Source: Mayamaea pseudoterrestris (Eukaryota > Bacillariophyta > Bacillariophyceae > Sellaphorales > Sellaphoraceae). From it: a stretch of DNA of 64,000 nt. Shown here in pieces: positions 32,973 to 44,800 of the stretch (position 1 is the first letter of the stretch; each line of letters starts with the position of its first letter). The stretch spans positions 434,001-498,000 of the forward strand of contig BROI01000011.1 of NCBI GenBank assembly GCA_027923505.1, given 5' to 3'. The position numbers and the translations under genes are program-made. The notes below the pieces were generated by a model. It was given only the letters and a program-made list of their open reading frames with translations, had not been told where the DNA came from and searched no databases.

Positions 32973-35900
32973 GATGGATTGGTATATGCTTGGCGGCGAC
33001 GACGATAGTCGTAGTCGAGTGTGAGATGGAAAAAAGTTGATGGCGCTGTCTGGCACCACACAAAACCTTGGACAGTCATTCGATGAGCGGAGTGCCGTGT
33101 TTGCTGGTGGCATCGATCGTGTTTGGACGAAATTTCTTTACTCTTAGGCGGTTCCAAAAATTCACAATGTCATTACATGTTGGTCGATCAAGAACGCTGA
33201 TGAGTACAAGGGTGAGCGGGTCAGTCATTTTCTCAGAAAATGACACTAACCCGGAAACTGAAAAGTCCAGCCCTCGGTTCAGCGAAGGCCCAAGCACGCA
33301 CGCTTGCTTCAAGACGACATCTTGGTGGAAACATGGATTCGTTTCATCAAGAAAAACCAGGCGAAAGTCCACCTTGATCAATCTCTATGTGCAGGAAACG
33401 GTGCAAGACGCTTTGTAACTGAGCGATAACTGAGAAATGAAATATGCTTGACGCTCGGTGTGGTCTTGCGCGTCGCTGTCGCACGACGTCCATTTAATCG
33501 ATTTTTTTGACACATTGCTGCTGCCGTTTAAGCGCACGATGATCAGTCGTTGTGGCCTATCCATTGACTCGACTAGGGGATAAGTATGTTAACTGGCAAT
33601 CTTTCCATGCAAAGCGTCATTTGCATGCTACCATCTTTGCTGTTTCCTTTGTCTTGGCAATTATCATTCATGAGCACTATAGCCACGCAAGTGCATCGTC
33701 AGTGTACACATTGAAACTGGAAGGCTTGCGAGCAAGGGCAGCAAACGAGCATCATGATAATTTTGCACAAGTAGAGGTGAACCTCATGCAGCCTGTTTAC
33801 TCAGAAATCAGAAAGCAGCTCCTGGCAAATGACGATATCGGTGCTCCAACTACCTGCACATATACGACGACGGGTGAACAATGCAACGCGCTGACTCGGT
33901 CGAATAATATTGATTTTGGTCAGCCATATGCAGTCTGACGAGGCAGACGGGCCGCAATATGTTGGCAAGTGTCGCATGCAGATAAATTCGATTACTTTAA
34001 GCCGCGTGCATTCATACTCGTATGCCATGTCGTTCGTTTCGTTCTTCGTTGCCACTAGTGTGAGGTGCAAACCGATCATGGCTGAAGCGAGGAGTCTTCT
34101 CGTGGTAACTCGCTGGTTCCGATGGATTCTATAGCGCCAATTGAAGCATGGTCAAATACTTATGGAGGCGTCGAATCAATCGCTTGGCAAGTGCCGTCCA
34201 GCACCTTGGTTATAGGAACAGGCGCATCGTCACAAAGCCCACATGTAGTCGATTCTTCAAGCGCCAAACTTTGACGCGCGTTAAAAGGAACTGAAAATGT
34301 GTATACTTCCGCTCCATCACGGCGCACTCTTCGGATCAAAAAATTTACAGTGAAACTGCTGCGAGGCGGACTGTGACGCCTCAAGTGGCTAGCCGATCGA
34401 CCGCACAAAATATATATGCGAGGGATTTTATGGCCAGCCTCAATACGCGCCCATACACAGTAAGAATGAACGGATGGGGTGGCACCAGTGTAGGCCTTTA
34501 CCATCGTCCGGTCGGTCGATGAGCCGCAGGTAGCGATTTTGGTTGATGAACTTGTTTGGCCGACTCTTCATGTCACCAAAGCTGTTGCTGACACTCGTAT
34601 TGTAGTACCGAAATTGTCGAGTGGTGTGCTTTGAATTGCTTGTACCGATCTGTCCCTCATCATGGGCTTGGCAAGCTACTTCGGCAACGAGCCTGCCTTT
34701 GGTCGCAGAAACTGGAACAGTGTTTGTTTGTAATGGTGCATTAGCTCGAACGAAATCCGTCACTTTGAGTGCTATGCCCTCGAAAATGTATTAGTTATTG
34801 ATTGCTGTTGTCAGTCGATGAGCAGCCTCTTCCAGGCGAGCAGGAGTCATTCACTCCATGTCAGCATGTCAGTGACTGTGCGTCCAGGCGTCAGTCTTTC
34901 AGTCAAAAACGCTTGCTGCTGTCTTAACTCACAAACTGGCTCACGAACTGGAAGAGTACGTGACGAAGACGGTGCTGTTGGGTGACCATGTGCCCATGGG
35001 GGTGCTGCCGCTTATCAAAGTTATAAAAAAAGCGACAACCATCGCGCCGCGAGTGAAGAGCCACGATTACTCGTCGCCTTTGACGTACTATACGAATCAT
35101 TGCATAACTATCGGTCGACTCGAATGTCATGTAGGACCTTTCCTCATACGCAATGAACATAGATCTTACTTCCGTCGGTTCACACATCGGGCATGTCGCG
35201 GCGTTGTATTGAGGCTGTGCTTATTCGCAACGCGAAGCTAAGGACGCCAGAGCTGAGATGGCTCAGTTTTTATTATTCAGTTTCTCATTGTTAGTTGTCG
35301 TCTTGTTCGTCCGTCCGATATCATACTTGACTGGTATGGGTGCAACTGCCACCTCGATTCGTCCAGAGTCGGGGGAGAGAAATGAATTCTTTTCCAAGTT
35401 AATCTCCTACTTCGCTGGAAAGTAAGTAACTCCGTTAAGTGACGCATTAGCAACTCCAACAAACAATATCGTTAGTTTGTTTGCGATGAGCAAATGGCGT
35501 CGGCGTGGAAGTAGGTGGGAGGTTTGTATTATGCTTGCCGAGCAGCTGTATGTGCGCCGGTTTATGTCGTTCGACGCGAAATTGTCGCGTTGTCGTGAAC
35601 ATACTATCCAAGTGACTGCGATTCTGGTCATTTAAAATACATGCGATTGTTGTGTGGTAGATCCTGAACTCTTGTCGCTTTTTCAAAAACTTCTGCTTTT
35701 CGCAAGGCGTGCAACGTCTGAATAAGTTTGCCCGAGCCTGGATTGCTGGTAAATGGCGCTGATAGCGACAGTCGCTTATGTCTCGGCGCTAAGCGATTAG
35801 TTGCCCCGTTTTACGACTTTGTAATACTGTCTCATTGGAACCGACCGGATTATGTTGCTTTCATTGCGCAAAAGCCGGGAAAACAGCGAAGTGAATGATA

Positions 35901-37668
35901 GAATGTGATACTCGATCAGCGGCAAGAGCCATCAATTCAAATCAGGAAATAATAACGAACGAGCAGATGCGGTGCTGAAAGCTTGGGCTAAATGCGTCCA
36001 TCTCGGATGGCATGAAGCAAAAATGTGCAAAGTGATGCGTAAAAAGCTGTCGCCGCATTTCATTTGCGCCGTCGCTCGCTCGTTCTTCTCGACCCTCCCA
36101 GATCAATTCGCGGCACACACATACTATTGGTGACGGAAACGTCTTCAGTTGTAGTAAAAATCTCAGCGACTGTCCCTCGCGTGACTGCTCCCTGTCGCTC
36201 CTTTACTTAAGATCAAGCACTGACGCTCAGTGTTTTCGATCCTGTCGCGGCCAATAAATGACAACGCATGTTTTCGCAAAGGCTGGCACATAAGAGCGAC
36301 CCACTTCATCGCTCAAGTGATGGCACAATTGATAAGGGTGTGTTGGTATAACGAACATGCAACTTGAACATGATACGTATAACGCTAGCGATTTCTTTGC
36401 GGTAGGCGAGGTCCGCCCTGGTTTCCGAATACCTAGACATGACCTTAATGGAGCGGACATAATCGAGCAGCCAATTTCGTCGCCACGCGCAGATTATGGC
36501 TCGGGACGGCCAATGCAAGCGTGTCGGCATGTCGACCTTCTTCGAACCGCCCTTCTCGCGTTTTGTCGTTCGCACAGGTAGACCTTACTTGTGTTTAAAG
36601 AGGTGTTGCGTTTTCGAAACGTCAGCGTCATCGTTACCATTGATTTATATTGTCCGGACACCATCAACGTCGGCGACATTTATTCAGACAGCACAAGGCC
36701 CAAAAGAGTTCGCTAACAGAATCTTTTCAGGTCATTTTAATTCCCTCAAAAAATAACGACGAGTTACATGAAGGAGGCGAAAACCTTGCAGTCCATGGTA
36801 CAGCTTTATACAGCAACAGCAGCAGATCAGAGGCTCAAAGAAGGCTCATCACGAAACGTAACAGTAAGCATTCGGCGGATGCTCTGTCGGCCAAGATGTC
36901 GCCGGCTAATAACGTCACCAGCATTGATGCGTTTCACATTCACGGAGCCATGGTGTATTGTATAGGTACATGTAGTCCGGTTAACACACTGCCCACCGAT
37001 CGAGGATGAGATGTGCTCAACTTATTTAGGAATCCACCATAGGCCTGGCAAGCCTTGAGAGCGCATCAGAATGTTTCACCGCACGTTGTTGTATGTCCCT
37101 TCCCTCTTGGCTTCGCCTCTTCATGTTGTCTCTGTCCGTATATCATCAACAACTGCTCAAGCCATGGCATGGTAACTCATGTTGATTGCCGCATAGTACT
37201 TTGCAGTTCCCAATATCAAGCAAGTGGCGCTAATCGAGGGAAGGGCGCATACATTGAAGTTACCCAATCCACGTTTTTTGCGTCGTTTTCCAAAGCCATG
37301 CTCATGCATTCGACAATTCAGTTTCTGCAAAAGCACGTTACTCGCTCGGCTTTAGCTGCAGAAACAATTTCTTCAGTCGGTTCGATGTAACGGCTACAAT
37401 CGGATTATAACTCCTCTTGCTCTTCCGTGCAAGCTTCACTTGCGGCGCAAAGTATTCCTCTGACTGGCTAAGCAAAAACTCTGGGTAGAACCGTACCTGC
37501 TGTAATGGATATCTGCAAGGCCTCAACATTTCCCACGGGCTTGACGTGTGACTCCAAAAAGCGCTGATCTTCCAGCAAATTATGAACCGCACACAGCTGA
37601 ACGACTAACACAAGCTACAGTACCTTGTCACAAGCCCCACCACAACGCGACTTGACTTGGTTCCAACG

Positions 37669-37756
37669 AAAACAAATCTTGGCAGTGTGCAGCGTACGTC
37701 AGAGGCGCCTAACAAAAACAAATCTTGGCAGTGTGCAGCGTTCGTCAGAGGCGCCT
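37669..37756. repeat. 46-bp-period direct repeat, two copies
   Basis: A 42-bp sequence beginning AAAACAAATCTTGGCAGTG occurs at 37669-37710 and again at 37715-37756 with one mismatch, separated by 4 bp. No coding role is seen. Confidence 0.85.
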
Positions 37757-39780
37757 TAATCAAGCTGCCAAGTTTGTTTTAAGCGAAGCAAAGATCGTCA
37801 CATTGGTGAACCAATCTCGCTTCCCACATTGTGTACTTCGAAGATCGGCTGTCGGTCGCACTAATACAGAGAGGGAAAGTCGTCTGATGTTCCAACTTCA
37901 TCGTTCGTAATAGCGCCATCATTTATTAAGACTGGACTTTAACAGATGACAGTAGAGACACGATTACATCCACCACTTTCCATGTCGGCGCGTGTCAAGA
38001 CGTAACTGCTACCCGAGCCAATCCAGGCAATTCTTTATTCAGAGCAATTGCGGCGACAGTACAATCGCTTTCATAAATAATTCGCTGCGGAATAGGCCCC
38101 TCTGCCTGTGGAGTTAATTACGCGCCTCGGGTGGATGTTACGAGCGTATAGTGCAGGCGCCACTCAGCAGGATGTTGCAATCAGAAGGTCGTGATTCGTA
38201 AAAACATACGTTGCCTCTGTAAAAAGTCAGCTGCGTTAATCCACCTCGTTCGTTGAAATGTTATCACTGCGACCGCGAAGCGTCTGTTTGTCGGTACTGC
38301 TTGCTTGCTGTCATGCACAAGCATCATCCGACATATCGATGTGAGAAAGGCTTTCGTCTTGTCACCGTCGTCGGCAGCAATCGCAATTTAGTAAAGGCCT
38401 TGCGCAGACATGACCAATATACTACGGTGCGAGTGCTTCATCATTATACCTTAAAATTCCACGCAAGGCAGTCACGTTGTGGCTTCCCGACAAAGTCAAC
38501 ATTTGCCATGCCGTACCGGTACGGTTTTTGCATCATGAGCAGCGCCTTATTCGGTATGTGTGAACTCCCAGACGAATCGTATGTCAAGCACACCAACGCC
38601 CCGGCGCACACTGTAGACGTAAAATGCATTGTGCCGAGACTGAAAAGGCATACTCTAACGCGTCGTCAAGAACCTCGCAGCAGTATATACATCGTTCCAA
38701 AATATTGTCAACCGTATCCGAATTCGCCGCGATGTTGGGAACGGGGCGACGGCGACGTAGTTGCCCATTCGTCTTCTAACTGAAGAACCTTAAAACGAGT
38801 ATTTTTTCATCCAATACTCTCCTTGGTCGTCAACTTTGCCTTTGGTAGGCCCTGTCATCATCATTTAAATCGCGCAGCTGGCATCTTCATTGTATTGTAA
38901 CGAAATGTGGTATATTGCTGGATTACCCTTGTTTGGATGCCATGCCATGCAGTTCACTTCTATCGCTTGCATATGTAATGTTGCCAAAAGCGAATGAAAG
39001 ACTACAGCACTGCGATGCGTCAAAACTTCGAAGAATGAATAACGTAAATGGCTGCTATGTTGAGTTTTGCACCATAGGCTTCTGCCGGCTGCTGTCGACA
39101 GATTACATCTCCAAATCAGGACATCTTAAATCGATCGCTTCATTTGGCATCGCGACATCGAGACTGCACAGTGGGAGTATGTGCTCGTTACCCAAGTTGC
39201 GATTGTCAAAGCTGCATACCAATCTGAATTTGCTTCTTGGCAAGCATTGTAGTAGCGATTGGAGCCGCAGTAGCCGTCGTTGTAGATGAGCATATAGGTG
39301 TCGTTCATAGTTCAGCCGTCAAGAAAGTAGCGTATTGCCGCTGTTGGTGCTGCTTAAACCAATTCGGCACATTCGATTTTGTTCAATTCGAAGTTGTTGC
39401 CGACGGAGAGACAAGGCACCATTCACACCTAGCTGCTTTGCGCCATGCCTGCACAGCAATTTGATTCGGCATCCATTATAAAGCAGTCTGTAGCTCGATG
39501 TAGCGACTCATCAGCGCTAGTCCAAATGTTTAGGGCCAGCGGCAAATTTATTGGGTATGGCAAAGAGACGACGCTTTTAACATGATGCTTTGAAAAACGC
39601 GATGAACTAGACCAGGCAATTTTAACGTCAACCATGCAAATTTTGCGAGGCAATATCAGCATCGCCACACCTTTTGCTAAATACGGTGAATCTATTAGTC
39701 TTCCATGTGGCGGCAGCTGCTCCAGCCCACCAGATCTGCAAAACACCGCTAGCGGAACTAGTATGCACTCAAGTGCCTTC

Positions 39781-39887
39781 TTGAAGTAATAGGCTGACGT
39801 TGGCCGCACAACAAGTTTCTCAGCTGTGTTTCTCTTGAAGTAATAGGCTGCCGTTGGACGCACATCAGATTTCGCAGCTGTGTTTTT
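39781..39887. repeat. 54-bp direct repeat, two diverged copies
   Basis: Copies at 39781-39834 and 39835-39887 both start TTGAAGTAATAGGCTG and end in CAGCTGTGTTT, with several substitutions between them. They lie in gene-poor DNA. Confidence 0.75.
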
Positions 39888-41217
39888 TTAACCTTGTTTG
39901 TTGCTCTCGTCCTTTCGCCTGCAGCATGTTATAAGGAAGAAACCGCGTGGCCATAGTTTGCGCCACGGCGAAATCACGCCAGCACTGCAGAACATAATAT
40001 CCAAATCTATAGATCATTGCGACTTCCATAGCATGGGCCAGAAGAACGGAATATAGAGTGCAGAGACGGCATTGTTGTTGGTAAAGCGTGGCGTAGCGGC
40101 GTAACCGCTGGTGCTTTGGCAGTCAACTGTATCCCGACATCAAGTAACATTCGCGCAGCACCCGTCCCAACATGGAAAAAGCATTGCCACTTTGTTTGAT
40201 TGATTCATGCCTCTCCGCTTGTAGCAACGTCAGCGAGTGAAACGTCCTCCACAGTGTAGCAAGCTTGCGCAAACTTGAACTTGGGCGAATCGCTTGCCCC
40301 CAAGACACTGTCGCGCTTGACTTTAGACAGCGACGAGAATGACTGGAGTAAGAAATAGCCATTCTCTCTTGATTCAATGACTTGGATTGCGAGCCGATGT
40401 ATATAAAGGACCGGCAGCGAAGATGGGAAATGATGAGTTGTGAATTGTCGTATTTTCTGTGTTTTGCAACACTCTTCCGTCTTCATCCTCGTTCTGACTT
40501 TTATCGCATCCCATTACATTCACGAACGACATGAGACTAGGCGTCTTGCAATCACTTCCACTGTTTTATTGATACGCAGGGATCTAAAAGGAATGATGTT
40601 TACGCAGCGAACGTTTCTGCACAGCCAGTGCTTGTATAATACTCCGGAAGTACGACGACACTTGTCGTCTTGACTTGCAATCAGGATCGCTGCAAGTCAT
40701 CTATAGCGTTTTTCAGTTCCTACGAGACCTTCAAGGTATTACTCTCCGACGGTGTCGATACAAGATCATGCTGCTTGGTGATGCTCGCACTCGCATTCGT
40801 CGGCTGAAGGCTGATGGCTGAGAGTGTTGTTTGCACGTTGCACCACACGAATTTGATGACGTTTCCAACTTAATGTATACGATCGTCACATCCGGCATAT
40901 ATTACGTGTCGGACAATATTGCATACTTGTACAAGTATCATAGTGATAGTAGCTTTGTGTGAAGTTGATTTTTTGTCGTCGGAGGATGATCGGTCGTTGC
41001 GACAATTTTCTCAGACCCGGTATGACACGAGGAAACATCCGAGACCTTGACGGCTACCCTATGCATACCGGTAAGGTAGCGGTAAATAATAAGAAAAGTT
41101 GACTTTACAACATGAGCAGCTGAGTCTCACTTAGTACTATATATTTTTAACTATACAGGAAACGATGGATCTGCTCTCCCTAGCAAGGGTAAGTGGATCG
41201 CGTTGCAATTACTGGCA

Positions 41218-41244
41218 GATCCATGATCCATGATCCACGATCCG
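41218..41244. repeat. 7-bp tandem repeat (GATCCAT)
   Basis: GATCCAT occurs twice, then GATCCAC and a partial GATCCG, about 600 bp upstream of the right giant gene. Probably a simple microsatellite. Confidence 0.75.
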
Positions 41245-41835
41245 TTTGCACTTGCTTGTTGCATCTTGCTCTTGATCGCATCTCTCATCCAGATATATAC
41301 ATGAGGCTGCGTTAGTTGTATGAAGTAGTTGTTTATGTATGTATCGGGACGGTACACTGTGCCTTGCAACTGTCGCAGGCACTGCTGCGGCATTAACAGG
41401 CCCAGAGATATTAGGAGTCGATCGTGCATTCATTGGGATAGAAATGGACGCACATGACAAACCCGTACCGGTATATGCAAGACCCCGCCTACCATTGGTT
41501 GGCACAATGTCTTGGATGGCATGGTTTCTGGATGACGAAGTGCAAGGCTGGCGCACGTTTTATTATGTGACCAAAATTACTTAGAATGATGGATGCTTGA
41601 ACGTCGATTTTTCTCCGTTCACTCAAATTTGACACGACTTATCAGCCAATCAATGACTGCGTGACGCCACATTCCTTTCAATGACCGCACCTTTCTATCA
41701 ACGAGGAGCGCCTCGTTAAGCCTCGACGACACGGTCATTCGAGTGGATGACTCCGTCCACCCACTGCTTTGAACTGTCAAAGAAGTTGTGGCCTTGCGCA
41801 TGCACTATCTCCTCTCCAAGCCGATCACCATGACC

Positions 41836-44800
41836 ATGACGAAAAGTTTCATCATCGCGACACTCCTTCTCGGAGCCTCGCAGACGTTCACTGACGGCAA
41901 ACATTTCCCTTCGCCGCATTCCGCTTGGAAAGGTTTGCTCCAAAATCGCGCACCTCGCGAGCGCGCCTCGTCGTTCGGAGCTGGATCAACGAGAAACGTC
42001 TTTTGCCCTCGGTATCCAATCCTGTGTCAGCAAGAGGAGCATGTACTACATTCAACACTAAGTTCGCAGCCAGGAACGCCGTATATCGAGTCTGCAGCTG
42101 GTGATGAATTGAACATTCGTTACAATCGGCGTGCGCCGTCAACCGATAGCACCACGGAGTTAAAGCTTTTCTGTCTTGTTTCAACATGGAATGAAGTAAT
42201 GCATCATCAACAGTGTCGAAGCAACGGAGTGGTGCGCAGATGCAGAAGTGGCTCTTGCCAGGATCGACCGGTGTTTCTACTTTCGAAATGTCGAGACAGG
42301 AGTCGACCGAAAGTGAACGACGGTCAGACACGTGACGGCGTCATGGACAAGAGCAACTACATCATTCAGCAGAAGGGATTGCTGAACACCCGTGATTTAT
42401 TGTACGAATTTAAAGATAAAGCCGACGACAACATTTTCTGCAACACAAAACCAATCGTTGGCCAGAGGAGCGACGATAAGGAGCGTCGCCACTTGGAAAA
42501 AGCTGAACGATGTTTCTACATCCACGTCAGCAATTCAAGAATACGACAACATCACCAAGTAGTTGTTCATGAGCAATGTAATCAAAAGCAAGCATTATTG
42601 GCACCCAAGATAATACAACGTCAACTGCAAGAAACAAGTCCTAGTGCCTTGCCGAGCAAGGTTCCAAGCGCTCAACCAGTGAATGCTCCCAGTGCCTTGC
42701 CGAGCAAGGTTCCAAGCGCTCAACCAGTGAATGCTCCCAGTGCCTTGCCGAGCAAGGTTCCAAGCGCTCAACCAGTGAATGCTCCCAGTGCCTTGCCGAG
42801 CAAGGTTCCAAGCGCTCAACCAGTGGATGCTCCCAGTGCCTTGCCAAGCAAGGTTCCAAGCGCTCAACCAGTGGATGCTCCCAGTGCCTTGCCGAGCAAG
42901 GTTCCAAGCGCTCAACCAGTGAATGCTCCCAGTGCCTTGCCGAGCAAGGTTCCAAGCGCTCAACCAGTGAATGCTCCCAGTGCCTTGCCGAGCAAGGTTC
43001 CAAGCGCTCAACCAGTGAATGCTCCCAGTGCCTTGCCGAGCAAGGTTCCAAGCGCTCAACCAGTGAATGCTCCCAGTGCCTTGCCGAGCAAGGTTCCAAG
43101 CGCTCAACCAGTGAATGCTCCCAGTGCCTTGCCGAGCAAGGTTCCAAGCGCTCAACCAGTGAATGCTCCCAGTGCCTTGCCGAGCAAGATTCCAAGCGCT
43201 CAACCAGTGAATACTCCCAGTGCCTTGCCGAGCAAGGTTCCAAGCGCTCAACCAGTGAATGCTCCCAGTGCCTTGCCGAGCAAGGTTCCAAGCGCTCAAC
43301 CAGTGAATGCTCCCAGTGCCTTGCCGAGCAAGGTTCCAAGCGCTCAACCAGTGAATGCTCCCAGTGCCTTGCCGAGCAAGGTTCCAAGCGCTCAACCAGT
43401 GAATGCTCCCAGTGCCTTGCCAAGCAAGGTTCCAAGCGCTCAACCAGTGAATGCTCCCAGTGCCTTGCCGAGCAAGGTTCCAAGCGCTCAACCAGTTATT
43501 GCTCCCAGTGCCTTGCCGAGCAAGGTTCCAAGCGCTCAACCAGTGAATGCTCCCAGTGCCTTGCCAAGCAAGGTTCCAAGCGCTCAACCAGTGAATGCTC
43601 CCAGTGCCTTGCCGAGCAAGGTTCCAAGCGCTCAACCAGTGAATGCTCCCAGTGCCTTGCCGAGCAAGGTTCCAAGCGCTCAACCAGTGAATGCTCCCAG
43701 TGCCTTGCCGAGCAAGGTTCCAAGCGCTCAACCAGTGAATGCTCCCAGTGCCTTGCCGAGCAAGGTTCCAAGCGCTCAACCAGTGAATGCTCCCAGTGCC
43801 TTGCCGAGCAAGGTTCCAAGCGCTCAACCAGTGAATGTTCCCAGTGCCTTGCCGAGCAAGGTTCCAAGCGCTCAACCAGTGAATGCTCCCAGTGCCTTGC
43901 CGAGCAAGGTTCCAAGCGCTCAACCAGTGAATGCTCCCAGTGCCTTGCCGAGCAAGGTTCCAAGCGCTCAACCAGTGAATGCTCCCAGTGCCTTGCCGAG
44001 CAAGGTTCCAAGCGCTCAACCAGTGAATGCTCCCAGTGCCTTGCCAAGCAAGGTTCCAAGCGCTCAACCAGTGAATGCTCCCAGTGCCTTGCCGAGCAAG
44101 GTTCCAAGCGCACAACCAGTGAATGCTCCCAGTGCCTTGCCGAGCAAGGTTCCAAGCGCTCAACCAGTGAATGCTCCCAGTGCCTTGCCGAGCAAGGTTC
44201 CAAGCGCTCAACCAGTGAATGCTCCCAGTGCCTTGCCGAGCAAGGTTCCAAGCGCTCAACCAGTGAATGCTCCCAGTGCCTTGCCGAGCAAGGTTCCAAG
44301 CGCTCAACCAGTGAATGCTCCCAGTGCCTTGCCGAGCAAGGTTCCAAGCGCTCAACCAGTGAATGCTCCCAGTGCCTTGCCAAGCAAGGTTCCAAGCGCT
44401 CAACCAGTGAATGCTCCCAGTGCCTTGCCGAGCAAGGTTCCAAGCGCTCAACCAGTGAATGCTCCCAGTGCCTTGCCGAGCAAGGTTCCAAGCGCTCAAC
44501 CAGTGAATGCTCCCAGTGCCTTGCCGAGCAAGGTTCCAAGCGCTCAACCAGTGAATGCTCCCAGTGCCTTGCCGAGCAAGGTTCCAAGCGCTCAACCAGT
44601 GAATGCTCCCAGTGCCTTGCCAAGCAAGGTTCCAAGCGCTCAACCAGTGAATGCTCCCAGTGCCTTGCCGAGCAAGGTTCCAAGCGCTCAACCAGTGAAT
44701 GTTCCCAGTGCCTTGCCGAGCAAGGTTCCAAGCGCTCAACCAGTGAATGCTCCCAGTGCCTTGCCGAGCAAGGTTCCAAGCGCTCAACCAGTGAATGCTC

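Larger units (their letters stand above)
32973..41835. other. 8.9-kb intergenic region between the two giant genes
   Basis: It separates two divergent start codons and must contain both promoters. No gene could be supported. The longer frames (33552-33938 plus, 34440-34763 minus, 38253-38783 plus, 39429-39863 minus) begin with GTG or TTG rather than ATG and match nothing I recognise. The 33552 frame has a hydrophobic segment (ATIFAVSFVLAIII) and could be an internal exon. The pair at 34160-34504 and 34440-34763 (minus) could be one gene with a frameshift. Short direct repeats lie at 37669, 39781 and 41218. The region looks like decayed or regulatory DNA. Confidence 0.5.

Noticed and set aside
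33552-33938. 128-codon plus-strand frame with a hydrophobic segment
   Set aside because: It starts with GTG and has no ATG before the hydrophobic segment; it could be an exon, but no splice partner was found.
38253-38783. 176-codon plus-strand frame beginning CYHCD..CRYC
   Set aside because: It starts with TTG, no ATG lies near the start, and no family is recognised.
39429-39863. 144-codon minus-strand frame
   Set aside because: It starts with GTG and its first part is just the 54-bp direct repeat translated.
33000-41800. LTR retrotransposon or other mobile element between the giant genes
   Set aside because: No integrase, reverse transcriptase, transposase or long terminal repeats were seen; the direct repeats are too short.
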